A stretch of DNA of 64,000 nucleotides from Bog-473 sp963745175 (GCA_963745175.1 CAVUWK010000003.1:1-64000); one strand, 5' to 3'. Numbered from the stretch's first letter, positions 53,078 through 62,611 are shown. Translations and numbers: made by a program. The notes: generated by a model from the letters alone, not told the origin.

Positions 53078-55042
53078 TCAGATGTCGAGGAAACGGACGT
53101 CTTTGGCATTGGTCTGAATGAAGTGGCGCCGGAGCTCCACGTCGTCACCCATGAGGATGGAGCAGACCTCGTCCGCCGTCGCCGCCTGCTCCACGTTGAT
53201 CTGCAACAGCGACCGCTTGCCCGGGTCCATCGTCGTGTCGCGCAGCTCGGCATAGTCCATCTCGCCGAGGCCCTTCAGCCGGTTGAAGTCGTGCTTGTGG
53301 TCCGGGTGCTCGGCCAGGAACGCGTCCCGGGCGGCGTCGTCCTTGAGGTAGATCTTCTCCTTGCCGACCAGCGTCGAGTACAGCGGCGGCTGCGCCACAT
53401 AGACGAAGCCACCTTCCACGAGCGGCTTCATCTGGCGGTAGAAGAACGTGAGCAGCAACGTGCGGATGTGGCTCCCGTCGACATCGGCGTCGGCGAGCAG
53501 GATCACCTTGTGATAGCGGATCTTCTCGACGTCGAACTCCTCGGCGAGCCCCGCGCCGATGGCGGAGATCAGCGCCTGGATCTCGGCGTTCTTGAGCATC
53601 TTGTCGATCCGCGCCCGCTCGACGTTGAGGATCTTGCCCCTGATGGGCAGGATCGCCTGGGTGTGCGGGTTGCGGGCGTCCTTGGCCGAGCCGCCGGCGG
53701 AGTTGCCCTCCACAATGAAGAGTTCGGACTCGCGCGGGTCGCGCGACGAGCAGTCGGCCAACTTGCCGGGCAGGCCCGCCCCGTCGAGGGCGGACTTGCG
53801 TCGGGTCAGATCGCGCGCGCCCTGCGCCGCCAGGCGGGCCCGCGCCGCCTGCATCGACTTCTGCACGATCTGGCTCGCTTCCCGCGGGTTCTCTTCGAGC
53901 CATTCGGTCAGCTTCTGGTTCGTCGTGCGCTCGGTGAGAGACCGGATGGACTGGTTCCCCAGCTTGGACTTGGTCTGCCCCTCGAACTGCGGGTCGCGCA
54001 GGCGGACGGAGATGATGGCCGTGAGACCCTCACGGATGTCCTCACCCTTGAGGTTCTCCTCCTTCTCCTTGAGGATGTTGCGGGCGCGGGCGTAGCGGTT
54101 CACCACGTTGGTCAACGACTTGGAGAATCCTTCGACGTGCATCCCGCCCTCGATGGTGGAGATGCCGTTGGCGAAAGAGTGGATCGACTCGTGGTACCCC
54201 GCGTTCCACTGCAGCGCGATCTCGACTTCCTGACCCTCTTCCGCCTGCTCGAACGACGCCACCTTGCGGAAGAGCGACTCCTTGGAGGCATTGAGGTGCT
54301 TGACGAAGTCGACGATGCCACCGCTGTACTTGTACGTCGTCTTGGTCACGGGGTCGGTCCGCTCGTCGACGAAGCGGATCTCGAGGCCCTTGTTCAAGAA
54401 GGCCATGATCTGCATGCGCTCGACGATCGTCTGCGCGCGGAACTCCGTCTCGTCGAAGACAGAGGCGTCGGGCCAGAAGGTGACGGTCGTGCCCGTCCTG
54501 GGCTCGCCCGTGGTCCGGTCCTTGGGGGCCGGGCCGGTCTCCCTGATCTTCTGCTTGACCTTCCCGCCCTTCTCGAACTCGGCCTCCCAGTGCTGACCCT
54601 CCCGGTCCACCTCGAGCACCAGACGAGAGGAGAGGGCGTTGACCACGGAGATCCCCACGCCGTGGAGGCCCCCGGACACCTGGTAGCCCTTGCCGCCGAA
54701 CTTGCCGCCGGCGTGGAGGGTGGTCAGGACGATCTCGGCCGTCGAGACCTTGGGGTTCTTCGGGTGGGGGCCCACCGGGATCCCCGCACCGTCGTCCGTG
54801 ACCCGGCAGCCGCCGTCGGGCAACAGGGTCACGTCGATCCGGGTGGCGCGGCCCGCCATGGCCTCGTCGACCGAGTTGTCGACGACCTCCCACACCAGGT
54901 GGTGGAGACCGGTCGGGCCGGTCGATCCGATGTACATGCCGGGCCGCTTGCGGACCGCTTCGAGCCCTTCGAGGATGGTGATGTCGCTCTCGGTGTACGA
55001 CGCAGCGGCCCCACCAGGTCTCTCATCCACCTTTACTGCCAC
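53078..55042 (-). CDS. gyrB: DNA gyrase subunit B
   Basis: A 654-residue ATPase subunit of gyrase. GHKL ATP-site motifs are EAVRKRPGMYIGSTG, VVDNSVDEAMAGR and SGGLHGVGISVVNALS. The transducer and TOPRIM domains follow, with LFIVEGNSAGGSAKDARN and LADADVDGSHIRTLLLTFFY giving the Mg-binding Glu and Asp residues. The C-terminal end LRRHFIQTNAKDVRFLDI is typical. gyrA starts 26 bp downstream, so the two are co-transcribed. Confidence 0.98.
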   Translation of the reverse strand: MAVKVDERPGGAAASYTESDITILEGLEAVRKRPGMYIGSTGPTGLHHLVWEVVDNSVDEAMAGRATRIDVTLLPDGGCRVTDDGAGIPVGPHPKNPKVSTAEIVLTTLHAGGKFGGKGYQVSGGLHGVGISVVNALSSRLVLEVDREGQHWEAEFEKGGKVKQKIRETGPAPKDRTTGEPRTGTTVTFWPDASVFDETEFRAQTIVERMQIMAFLNKGLEIRFVDERTDPVTKTTYKYSGGIVDFVKHLNASKESLFRKVASFEQAEEGQEVEIALQWNAGYHESIHSFANGISTIEGGMHVEGFSKSLTNVVNRYARARNILKEKEENLKGEDIREGLTAIISVRLRDPQFEGQTKSKLGNQSIRSLTERTTNQKLTEWLEENPREASQIVQKSMQAARARLAAQGARDLTRRKSALDGAGLPGKLADCSSRDPRESELFIVEGNSAGGSAKDARNPHTQAILPIRGKILNVERARIDKMLKNAEIQALISAIGAGLAEEFDVEKIRYHKVILLADADVDGSHIRTLLLTFFYRQMKPLVEGGFVYVAQPPLYSTLVGKEKIYLKDDAARDAFLAEHPDHKHDFNRLKGLGEMDYAELRDTTMDPGKRSLLQINVEQAATADEVCSILMGDDVELRRHFIQTNAKDVRFLDI

Positions 55043-55195
55043 AGGCGCGCCCTTTCAGAACATAGGTCTTCGCGGTGCGTATCGAATCCCCGAACGGTGA
55101 CCTCCGGCCTTTCGATGCGAACACACCATTCTACCCGACCCTGACCCCAATTCGGCACTCATGAACGGTCGCGGGTGAGTCCGTTGAGGACCGGG

Positions 55196-55510
55196 TCAGG
55201 CGCGCTCGACGACGACCTCCAGTCGCTCGATCGACGTGTCCCCCAACTCCTTCAGCCGGGCCAGAATCTGCCCCGATTCCATGCGGGCGCGGGTGGCCCA
55301 GGCCGGGTGCTCGACCGCCACGACGAGCGCGCGCCCGTCGACGCGGAGTGGGCGCAGGTGCCCACCGAGCTCGGCCCCGACCAGTTCGTCCCAGCGGGTG
55401 AACACCGCTTCGAGGACCGCTGGGGTCGGCGCGGAACCAAGCCGGCCCAGCAGCCGCGGCATCGATTCGCCCACCCGCCTGGGGCCACTGTCGCGCCGTC
55501 GCGCCGTCAC
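55196..55510 (-). CDS. dciA: DciA (DUF721), replicative helicase loader
   Basis: A 104-residue protein with the DUF721 core FTRWDELVGAELGGHLRPLR and VDGRALVVAVEHPAWATRAR. DciA proteins help load the replicative helicase in bacteria without DnaC/DnaI. The GTG start overlaps the recF stop by 4 nt (GTGA). The position between recF and gyrB is the usual one in actinobacteria. It lacks the long disordered N-terminus found in some homologs. Confidence 0.9.
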   Translation of the reverse strand: MTARRRDSGPRRVGESMPRLLGRLGSAPTPAVLEAVFTRWDELVGAELGGHLRPLRVDGRALVVAVEHPAWATRARMESGQILARLKELGDTSIERLEVVVERA

Positions 55511-56586
55511 CGGGGTTCCAGGCTCTCTACAGGGACCAGGCGGGCCACCACGATCCCTTCGGGCAGCGGTGCGGCGGTGGTCAGGATCGCCTGCCCCCGC
55601 GGCAGCTCCGTCACCAGGGCGCGGCTGCGGGCTGGGTCCAATTCGGAGAAGACGTCGTCGAGCAGCAGGGTCGGGGTCAGGGGGGTCCGGGACAGGACCA
55701 GCTGGTGCACACCCAGGCGCAGGGCCAGCGCGAGACAGCGCTGCTCGCCCTGCGAGGCGTGGGTCCGGGCCTCGCGCCCCTCGATCTCGAGGAGCAGGTC
55801 GTCCCGGTGGGGCCCCACCGTGTTGACCCCACGCCGCAGATCGTCCGGCCGGCGGGCCGCCAGCGCGTCGAGGAGGTCGCCGTCCCAGCTCCGCACGTAG
55901 CGCTGTGACATGAGTTGCTGGTCCGGGACGCCGGCCAGGCGTCCGTAGGCCGCCGCGACGAGCGGACCCAGGTCCGCCACCAGCCGTTCGTGGGCGGCCA
56001 CGAGCACCTTGCCCGCATCGGCGAGCCGTTGGTCCCAGACGTCGACGGTGGCCGCCACCTCGCCGGTGGCCCGGCCGCCCGACTGGCGCAGCAGGGCCGC
56101 CCGCTGCCGGAGCACCCGCTCGGTCTCGTCGGCCGCCCGCGCTCCCTCGGCGTCGAGGACCGCCAACGCGTCGTCGAGGACCTCGCGTCGGCCCTTCGGG
56201 CCACCGCTCACGATGACGAGATCCTCGGGCGAGAAGATGGTGCAGGGAGCCGCAGCGCCGAGCTCCCCCCGGCCGGTGACCGTCTTGCGGTTCACTCTGG
56301 TCCGGCTGCGCCCGGTGGGCAGGATCTGCGCCTCGACGAGCGCCGGGCTGTCGCGGTTGTCGATCTCGGCCCGCACGATCGCACTCGCCGCGCCGGTGCG
56401 CACCATGGCCTCGGGGGGTGCGCCGCGGAAGGAGCGGCGCGACCCGAGATAGGCGAGAGCCTCGAGGAGGCTGGTCTTTCCGGTCCCGTTCGAGCCGGTG
56501 ATGACGGTCGTCCCTTCGGCCTCGAGGTCGATGCTGGCGCCGCGGAAGATGCGGAAGTCGGCCAGCTCCAGGTGCCGGACGCTCAC
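55507..56586 (-). CDS. recF: DNA repair protein RecF
   Basis: A 359-residue SMC-like ATPase loading RecA at gaps. Motifs: Walker A ITGSNGTGKTSLLEA, signature ASQGEQRCLALAL and Walker B PTLLLDDVFSELDPARS. The N-terminal VRHLELADFRIFRGASIDL is typical. It starts 16 bp after the dnaN stop and overlaps dciA, so dnaN-recF-dciA form one operon. Confidence 0.97.
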   Translation of the reverse strand: MSVRHLELADFRIFRGASIDLEAEGTTVITGSNGTGKTSLLEALAYLGSRRSFRGAPPEAMVRTGAASAIVRAEIDNRDSPALVEAQILPTGRSRTRVNRKTVTGRGELGAAAPCTIFSPEDLVIVSGGPKGRREVLDDALAVLDAEGARAADETERVLRQRAALLRQSGGRATGEVAATVDVWDQRLADAGKVLVAAHERLVADLGPLVAAAYGRLAGVPDQQLMSQRYVRSWDGDLLDALAARRPDDLRRGVNTVGPHRDDLLLEIEGREARTHASQGEQRCLALALRLGVHQLVLSRTPLTPTLLLDDVFSELDPARSRALVTELPRGQAILTTAAPLPEGIVVARLVPVESLEPR

Positions 56587-56602
56587 CGCAACCGGCGGCC
56601 GA

Positions 56603-57721
56603 TCAGGAGACCCGGACCGGCATCAGGAGGTAGCGGAACTCCTGATCTTCGGCTCCCCGCACCGTCGCCGCGCGCGACCCGTCCGCGGTCTCCACGATCA
56701 CCTCGTCTCCGGCCACCGCCTCGACGCCGTCAATGAGGTAGGCCGGGTTGAACGCAATGACAAGATCCTCGCCGGTGTAGTCCCCGTCCACCGCCTCGGC
56801 GGCGTCGCCGACGTCCTGGCTCTGGACACTCAGATCCACACCGCCTTGGCGCATGGAGAGCCGCACCGGCGTCGTGTTGTCGCGCACGAGCAGCTGGACC
56901 CGGCGGAGGGCGGCGAGAAAACTCTCCTTCCCGAGGTGCAACCGGTTCGGGTAATGGTCCGGGATCAGCTGCTTGTAGTCCGGGTACCGGCCCTCGAGCA
57001 GCCGGGTGCTGATCTGGACGTTGCCCTGCCAGAAGGTGATTTCGTTGCTGTTGGCGGCCACGCCCACACGATTCGTCTCCGATCCCTCCGAGATCGTGCC
57101 CGTGGGCAGCCGCTGGAGCTCGGACAAGGCGCGGGCCGGGACCAGCAGGTCCGCTTCCCCCGGGATGGTCTCGCTCCCCGGCAGGTCCCGCATCGCCATC
57201 CGGTACGAGTCGGTCGCCACCATGCGGATCGACCCGTCGACGCGGGAGACCAATACACCGGTCAGGAGCGGCCGTCCGTCGTCGTGTGACGCCGCCCGCA
57301 CGACCTGGCGCACTGCCTCCCCGAGCGCGGTCTCGGACAGCTGCGTCGTCGGCTCGTTCGTCTTGCCCACCGGCGGGAACTCCACCACCGGATAGGTGTG
57401 GAGCTTGAAGGTGGAGCGGGCCGCGCTGATCGTCATGTGGTCGCCCTGATCGGCGAACGTCACCGCCCCCGGCTCGAGCCGGCGCACGATGTCGGTGGAC
57501 AGGCGCGCCGGAATCACACAACTTCCGTCGTCGATGCCGATGACCTCGCCGGTGACCAGGATCGTGAGATCGAGATCGGTCCCGGTGACAGTGAGTGTGT
57601 TTCCGTCACAGGTGAGCAGCAGGCCGAGGAGCACCGGTGACGAGCCTCCCCGTCCCCCTACGGCACGGCTCGCGGTGGCCAGCATGTCGACGAGTGCGTC
57701 GCGCTCGGATCTGAACTTCAC
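56603..57721 (-). CDS. dnaN: DNA polymerase III beta sliding clamp
   Basis: A 372-residue clamp. The best start is GTG 57721 (VKFRSERDALVDMLATASRA), preceded by AAAGGA with 8-nt spacing. The upstream open frame in the origin region is not coding. Three beta-clamp domains are present, e.g. LLLTCDGNTLTVTGTDLDL, GVLVSRVDGSIRMVATDSYR, and the C-terminal DQEFRYLLMPVRVS. The start borders the candidate oriC. Confidence 0.97.
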   Translation of the reverse strand: MKFRSERDALVDMLATASRAVGGRGGSSPVLLGLLLTCDGNTLTVTGTDLDLTILVTGEVIGIDDGSCVIPARLSTDIVRRLEPGAVTFADQGDHMTISAARSTFKLHTYPVVEFPPVGKTNEPTTQLSETALGEAVRQVVRAASHDDGRPLLTGVLVSRVDGSIRMVATDSYRMAMRDLPGSETIPGEADLLVPARALSELQRLPTGTISEGSETNRVGVAANSNEITFWQGNVQISTRLLEGRYPDYKQLIPDHYPNRLHLGKESFLAALRRVQLLVRDNTTPVRLSMRQGGVDLSVQSQDVGDAAEAVDGDYTGEDLVIAFNPAYLIDGVEAVAGDEVIVETADGSRAATVRGAEDQEFRYLLMPVRVS

Positions 57722-58021
57722 CGACGGCAGTCCTTTCGGGAGTTTGCCCAACGCTTCATTGTGAAGAGAGAGGTATGCGTATCTTGTAAAGGTAGTAAGG
57801 GGTGTGGATTGTGGACGACATGGTCTCTTCCCTGCTCGGCGGCACCGACGCTGTCCCCATGGCGCTGTGGGCGTGGCGCGGGGTCGATGGTACGCGCCGC
57901 GCCGGGAACGTCCGCCTGGGGACAAGCGCGCGCGTGGTCCCCAGCACCGACCCACCCGGTCCACAGGCTTTGCCCTCGGCAAACCACAGGGAGGCGGACG
58001 GCGTGCGGGACGAACGGGAGC
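57722..58021. other. oriC: Candidate chromosomal replication origin (oriC), dnaN-dnaA spacer
   Basis: A 300-bp non-coding spacer in the place used as oriC by other actinobacteria. DnaA-box-like nonamers are TGTGGATTG (57803-57811, 7/9), TGTGGACGA (57810-57818, 8/9) and CGGTCCACA (57957-57965, 7/9). The part at 57735-57812 is the least GC-rich and could be the unwinding element. TGGGGAC/GTCCCCA arms lie around 57917-57942. The boxes are few and weak for this phylum. Confidence 0.7.
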
Positions 58022-59500
58022 TCAGGCCGACCCGGCACGGATCTTCTGAATGAGCTCGGTGACCTGCTCGTAGATCTGTCGTCGCTCCTGCATCTGGCCG
58101 GCGATCTTGTCCACCGCGTGGATCACGGTCGTGTGGTCGCGTTTCCCGAAGACACGTCCGATCGCGGGGTAGCTGTAGTCCGTGAGCTCCCTGGTCAGAT
58201 ACATCGCGACCTGCCGGGCAGTGACGAGCGGGCGCGTCCGACTGGGGCCGCAGATGGCGTCCACCGAGAAGCCGTAGCTCGCCGACGTGGCGTCGAGGAT
58301 CATCTGCGGCGTGATGCGGCGGGGCTCGCCGGCCAGGACCAGGTCGGAGAGGACCTGCTCGGCCTGGGCGAGGGAGATCGGCTCCTTGTTGAGGTTGGCG
58401 AAGGCGCAGATGCGGGTCAACGCTCCCTCGAGCTCACGGATGTTGTCCTTGACGTGGGACGCGATGAACTCGAGGACGTCGTCGGGGACTTCCTGGTGCT
58501 CGCTGAGCGACTTCGAGCGCAGGATGGCCAGGCGGGTCTCGAGGTCGGGCGGGTCGATCTCGGTGATGAGGCCCGAGAGGAAGCGGCTGCGCAGGCGATC
58601 CTCCAGGGTTTCGATCGACTTGGGCGGCCGGTCCGAGGTCAGGACGATCTGCTTGGAGGCGCCCTTCAGGTCGTTGTACGTGTGGAAGAACTCCTCCTGG
58701 AGGCCTTCTTTGCGCTCCATGAACTGCACGTCGTCGATGAGCAGGACGTCGCAGTCGCGGTAGCGCCGCTTGAAGGACAGGGTCGTCGACGTCCGCAGGG
58801 AATCGACGAAGTCGTTCATGAAGGTCTCGGTCGTGACGTAGAGGATCGTGCGGCGGGGGTAGTTCTCGCTGACGTAGTTGCCGATGGCGTGGAGGAGGTG
58901 GGTTTTGCCCAGTCCGGAGTCGCCGTAAATGAACAGGGGGTTGTAGGAGCGGCCGGGCGTCTCCGCCACGGCCTGGGCGGCGGCGTGGGCCAAGCGGTTC
59001 GACGAGGCGGCGACGAATGTCTCGAAGGTGAATTTCGAGTCGAGCTGGACGGCCGGCGATTCGCGACCCGTCCGGGCCGCCGGCTCCATCTGGGCTCGGG
59101 ACTCGGGTTGGGGAGGCAGTCCGAAAACCTGCTCGGCGGGCGATTCGGCCTGCACCGGACCGGGTTCTTGGACCTCGAGGCGACCCCGCACGGGCGACCC
59201 GACCTCGTTGGCCAGGGTGTCCTCGATCATCGGGAGGTAGCGCGACTCCACCCGCTCGCGGATGAGGCCGTTGGGAACGGACAACACGAACTCACCGTCG
59301 GCGTAGGTCACGGGCTCGATGCCCGACAGCCACAGCTGCCAGGTGCTCTCGGACACCTGGTCGCGGAGGGACCCGGTGCACTTCGTCCAAAGATCTCCTG
59401 CCTGGGTCACCGCTTCGTCCCAACGCCCCTTCTCCCCCCTCGGCGTCCAGGCAACATGTTCGGAACGATCCTCGGTGTGGGTAATTGGTCGAACGTACAC
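58022..59500 (-). CDS. dnaA: Chromosomal replication initiator DnaA
   Basis: A 492-residue initiator ATPase. GTG 59500 is the chosen start: it gives normal length, and the preceding frame is not protein-like. Domain I has TWQLWLSGIEPVTYADGEF; a variable Pro/Glu-rich domain II follows. Domain III has Walker A IYGDSGLGKTHLLHAIGNY and Walker B DVLLIDDVQFM. Domain IV ends with the DnaA-box binding motif GKRDHTTVIHAVDKI. No clear ribosome-binding site precedes GTG 59500, so the start could differ slightly. Confidence 0.97.
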   Translation of the reverse strand: MYVRPITHTEDRSEHVAWTPRGEKGRWDEAVTQAGDLWTKCTGSLRDQVSESTWQLWLSGIEPVTYADGEFVLSVPNGLIRERVESRYLPMIEDTLANEVGSPVRGRLEVQEPGPVQAESPAEQVFGLPPQPESRAQMEPAARTGRESPAVQLDSKFTFETFVAASSNRLAHAAAQAVAETPGRSYNPLFIYGDSGLGKTHLLHAIGNYVSENYPRRTILYVTTETFMNDFVDSLRTSTTLSFKRRYRDCDVLLIDDVQFMERKEGLQEEFFHTYNDLKGASKQIVLTSDRPPKSIETLEDRLRSRFLSGLITEIDPPDLETRLAILRSKSLSEHQEVPDDVLEFIASHVKDNIRELEGALTRICAFANLNKEPISLAQAEQVLSDLVLAGEPRRITPQMILDATSASYGFSVDAICGPSRTRPLVTARQVAMYLTRELTDYSYPAIGRVFGKRDHTTVIHAVDKIAGQMQERRQIYEQVTELIQKIRAGSA

Positions 59501-59657
59501 CGTGCCGGGCGATGCGACTAGAGGCCATCGGCAAATCGCGCCTAACATGGGAGGACTCGCCGCCGGCGGCCGGAATCGACTCGTAAGGCCGAGGCATGGA
59601 ACCTGCGACGAACCGGCTCCGGATGCTGCACGGCCCGTCGCGAAAGGCTGAATTGAC

Positions 59658-59792
59658 GTGAAGCGCACTTATCAACCCAACACCCGGAAAAGGGCCCGGA
59701 CCCACGGGTTCCGCAAGCGCATGTCCACGCGGGCCGGGCGGGCCATCTTGAAGTCACGGCGGCTCAAGGGGCGCCACCGTCTCACCGTCTGA
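59658..59792 (+). CDS. rpmH: Ribosomal protein bL34
   Basis: A 44-residue basic protein from GTG 59658: it begins MKRTYQPNTRKRARTHGFRK and ends SRRLKGRHRLTV. It fully matches bL34 of the large ribosomal subunit. It is divergent from dnaA, with 157 bp between the starts, and leads the rpmH-rnpA-yidD-yidC-jag-rsmG run. Confidence 0.97.
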   Translation: MKRTYQPNTRKRARTHGFRKRMSTRAGRAILKSRRLKGRHRLTV

Positions 59793-59801
59793 GGGCCTCG
59801 A

Positions 59802-60161
59802 GTGCCTGCACGGACGGTCGGACGCATCACCCGCCGCGCGGCGTTCGCCGAGCTGCAGCGCTCACGGGCCCGCGGGGCCAGTGGCCCGGTGCGGGCGACG
59901 TTCGTCCCGGCCGGGCCGGGGGACGCCGGTGTTTTTCCCCAGGTGGCGTACGCAATTGGCCGCCATTGCGGCGGCGCCGTCGTGCGGAACTCGCTTCGCC
60001 GCCGGGCCCGCGCCGTGGTGCGGGCCGAGGCACCGACCCTGCCCCGGGGGACCTACCTGGTACGGGTCGAGCCCGGTGCTGCTGCGCTGGCGCCGTCCGT
60101 CTTCCGCCAGGACGTGGTGACCGCGCTGGCGAAGGCCGGGCGCGGGAGACTGCCGGTATGA
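59802..60161 (+). CDS. rnpA: Ribonuclease P protein component
   Basis: A 119-residue basic protein that assists the RNase P RNA in cutting tRNA leaders. The start is GTG 59802. The hallmark RNR-type motif is GGAVVRNSLRRRARAVVR; the preceding strand region is QVAYAIGRHCG. The stop overlaps the yidD start (ATGA). Confidence 0.95.
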   Translation: MPARTVGRITRRAAFAELQRSRARGASGPVRATFVPAGPGDAGVFPQVAYAIGRHCGGAVVRNSLRRRARAVVRAEAPTLPRGTYLVRVEPGAAALAPSVFRQDVVTALAKAGRGRLPV

Positions 60162-60430
60162 GCGACGCCACCGACACCCGCAGCCGCTCCGTCCGGGCGG
60201 CGGTCGCCCTGGTCACCGCCTATCAGGGTGCAGCCTCGGGCCGGATCTCGCCCTGCCGCTTCTACCCGAGCTGCTCCACCTACGCGGTGGAGGCTTTCAC
60301 CGTCCACGGTTTCTGGCGGGGCCTGGCCCTGAGCGCCCGCCGACTGCTGCGCTGCCGCCCCTTCGGGCCGCACGGCGTGGACCTCGTCCCCGTGCGGGTC
60401 CACGCCCATGAAGGGAGCCGTCCGTGCTGA
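60158..60430 (+). CDS. yidD: Membrane protein insertion efficiency factor YidD
   Basis: A 90-residue protein with the YidD motif SPCRFYPSCSTYAVEAFTVH and LALSARRLLRCRPFGPHGVD. The Cys positions are conserved. YidD assists YidC-dependent membrane insertion. It overlaps rnpA upstream and the yidC GTG downstream (7 nt). Confidence 0.96.
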   Translation: MSDATDTRSRSVRAAVALVTAYQGAASGRISPCRFYPSCSTYAVEAFTVHGFWRGLALSARRLLRCRPFGPHGVDLVPVRVHAHEGSRPC

Positions 60431-61602
60431 GCAATCCCCTGTTGGCCGAGAATTCCCTGTTCAAGGTGGTCGGGGAGATCTTCCATCCCCTCTTCGAGTT
60501 CTTCGGGCTGATCCTCTCCGGCCTCTACTCCGTCTGGCCCAACTACGGCTTCGCCATCACGGGCCTGACGATCCTCATCATGCTGGCCCTGACGCCGGTC
60601 ACGGTGAAGAGCACCAAGTCGATGCTGGCGATGCAACGGCTGCAGCCGGAGATGAAGAAGCTCCAGGCCAAGTACAAGGGCCCGGAGAACCGGGAAGAGC
60701 TCAACCGGGAGATGATGGCGCTCTACAAGGAGAACGGGACCAGCCCGTTCGGGGCCTGCCTGCCCAGCCTCTTGCAGATGCCCTTCCTGATCGTGCTGTA
60801 TTCGCTCATCCGCGGGCTCTCGTACGTGGTGCCCAAGGGGACGACATATACCAACGCCGCCGGAGTCACAATGAAGTGCCTCCAAAAGGCCGGATGCGCC
60901 TCCCCGCGTTACATCCCGACGGACTCGCAAATGCACCAAGCACTGGTGGCCAGTCATGGTCAAATGCACTGGTGGTTCGGGATGGATCTGTCGTCCTACC
61001 CTCTCTCACATCACGCGTTCCCGGGCAGCGCCAGCCAGGCGGTATTGGTTCTCCCCTATCTGGTGCTCATTGGCGCTGCGATGTTCCTGCAGTACTACCA
61101 AATGAAGCAAATGAACAGCCGCAATCCTCAGGCTGCAGCGGCGAATCCACAGATGCAAACAATGCAGAAGTTTTTCCCCATTATTTTCGGTGTCATTTAC
61201 CTGAGAGTGCCCGCCGGAGCAACCATTTACATGGTGGTCTCATCGGCCATGCGGATCGCGACGCAGGAAGTGATGTTCCGGAGCGGCATGGTGACGCCCG
61301 TCGCCGCGGAGCGTGAGATCGGTTCGGCCAAGGAGGACAAGAAGGAGAAGGAGAAACCGCCTCCTCCGAAGCCGGTCAAGAAGACATCGACGGCCACGGA
61401 CGGCACGACGGCCGCCAAGTCCACCCTGCCGCCGGCGAAGAACGGCGCCAAGACCAACGGGCGGGCGCCCGCCAACGGGAAGAAGCCGGCCACGGGGAAG
61501 CGGACGACGAACGGTAAAGCGGACAGCGACAGCGTCGAGGACGCACCCGCGCCGAAGTCCCATCCCCGGTCGCGCTCGAAACGGACGAGAAAGGCTCGAT
61601 AG
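60424..61602 (+). CDS. yidC: Membrane protein insertase YidC/Oxa1
   Basis: A 392-residue insertase from GTG 60424. Segments VTVKSTKSMLAMQRLQPEMK, ENGTSPFGACLPSLLQMPF and the late helices (VLVLPYLVLIGAAMFLQYY) are those of the Oxa1/YidC family without the large proteobacterial periplasmic domain. A loop of about 75 residues (136-210) lies between the second and third conserved helices. The Lys/Thr-rich tail (from about 295) can bind the ribosome. Confidence 0.96.
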   Translation: MLSNPLLAENSLFKVVGEIFHPLFEFFGLILSGLYSVWPNYGFAITGLTILIMLALTPVTVKSTKSMLAMQRLQPEMKKLQAKYKGPENREELNREMMALYKENGTSPFGACLPSLLQMPFLIVLYSLIRGLSYVVPKGTTYTNAAGVTMKCLQKAGCASPRYIPTDSQMHQALVASHGQMHWWFGMDLSSYPLSHHAFPGSASQAVLVLPYLVLIGAAMFLQYYQMKQMNSRNPQAAAANPQMQTMQKFFPIIFGVIYLRVPAGATIYMVVSSAMRIATQEVMFRSGMVTPVAAEREIGSAKEDKKEKEKPPPPKPVKKTSTATDGTTAAKSTLPPAKNGAKTNGRAPANGKKPATGKRTTNGKADSDSVEDAPAPKSHPRSRSKRTRKAR

Positions 61603-61605
61603 CGC

Positions 61606-62601
61606 GTGGAGTGGGTAGAGGTGGCGGGCAAGACCGTCGAAGAAGCGACCGAGCACGCCCTGGACCAGCTCGGGGTCGCCGTGGGCGACGCCGAGGTGAT
61701 CGTGGTTTCTGAGCCCAAGACGGGTCTCTTCGGACGCGTCCGGGTCGAGGCCAGGGTGCGGGCACGGGTCCGCCCGGTCGGTCCCCGGCCCCGCCGGGAG
61801 CGGTCGAGGCGGGGCAACAGCCGATCCGGCGAGGGGCGTCAGGGCGGCCAGGGGAGCCGGCAGGGTGGTCAACGGGCGTCCCCATCGGAGCGGACGGCCT
61901 CGTCGGAGGGCGCCGGGGAGAGCGGCGGCGGCAGTCCGAACGGTTCGGGCACGGCCACCGCCGGCACGGGGACCGGGACGAGCCGCTCGGCTCGGCGACG
62001 CCGCAATCGCAGTAAGGCGCCGGCGAGCGGGTCGGCGCAGATGGAAGGCTCGAGGAACGGTTCGGGGGAGCCGGCAGGCGAGAAGGCTCCACCGCGGAGC
62101 ACGGAAGCGAAGGAGACAGTGGACATGGCCGAAGGAATGACGCTCGAAGAGCAGGGCGAGGTCGGGCGGGCCTTCTTGGCCGGCCTCCTGGGCGAGTTCG
62201 GCATGGAGGGGACGGTGGAGACCCGTCTGCTCGACGAGGACACGGTCGAGATCGCCGCCCTCGGTGAGGACCTCGGCATCCTCGTGGGCCCCCGGGGGTC
62301 CACCCTGACGGCCCTGCAGGACCTGACCCGCGCCGTGGTGCAGCGCCAGTGCCCGTCGCGCACCGACCGCATCCTGGTCGACGTGGCCGGGTACCGGGAG
62401 CGGCGCTCGGCGGCGCTCAAGCGGTTCAGCGTCCAGATCGCCGAAGAGGTGCTGGCGTCGGGGCAGGAGAAGGCGCTCGAGCCGATGAGCCCGGCCGACC
62501 GCAAGGCCGTCCACGACGCCATCAACGAGCTGTCCGGGGTCGAGACCCGTTCCGAGGGCGAAGACCCCCACCGCCACATCGTCATCGCGCCGGCGGGCTG
62601 A
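61606..62601 (+). CDS. jag: Jag/KhpB RNA-binding protein with a long linker
   Basis: A 331-residue protein from GTG 61606. The Jag-N domain (EWVEVAGKTVEEATEHALDQ, SEPKTGLFGRVRVEARVR) is followed by a Gly/Ser/Arg-rich linker of about 110 residues. A KH domain (about 200-265, ILVGPRGSTLTALQDLTRA) and an R3H domain (MSPADRKAVHDAINEL) follow. KhpB proteins bind small and messenger RNAs and influence cell elongation. The linker, with many Arg-Gly-Ser motifs, is longer than in Firmicutes. Confidence 0.95.
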   Translation: MEWVEVAGKTVEEATEHALDQLGVAVGDAEVIVVSEPKTGLFGRVRVEARVRARVRPVGPRPRRERSRRGNSRSGEGRQGGQGSRQGGQRASPSERTASSEGAGESGGGSPNGSGTATAGTGTGTSRSARRRRNRSKAPASGSAQMEGSRNGSGEPAGEKAPPRSTEAKETVDMAEGMTLEEQGEVGRAFLAGLLGEFGMEGTVETRLLDEDTVEIAALGEDLGILVGPRGSTLTALQDLTRAVVQRQCPSRTDRILVDVAGYRERRSAALKRFSVQIAEEVLASGQEKALEPMSPADRKAVHDAINELSGVETRSEGEDPHRHIVIAPAG

Positions 62602-62611
62602 CCCGGCGCCG

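Noticed and set aside
53036..55144. 702-residue open frame antisense to gyrB
   Set aside because: It is the shadow of gyrB; the translation has no protein-like motif and the minus-strand gene is unmistakable.
57722..57982. N-terminal extension of dnaN to 57982
   Set aside because: Translation is low-complexity and runs through the DnaA boxes; GTG 57721 has a good ribosome-binding site and the standard clamp N-terminus.
57761..59521. 586-residue open frame antisense to dnaA
   Set aside because: Antisense shadow caused by high GC codon bias; dnaA motifs are on the other strand and the frame crosses the origin spacer.
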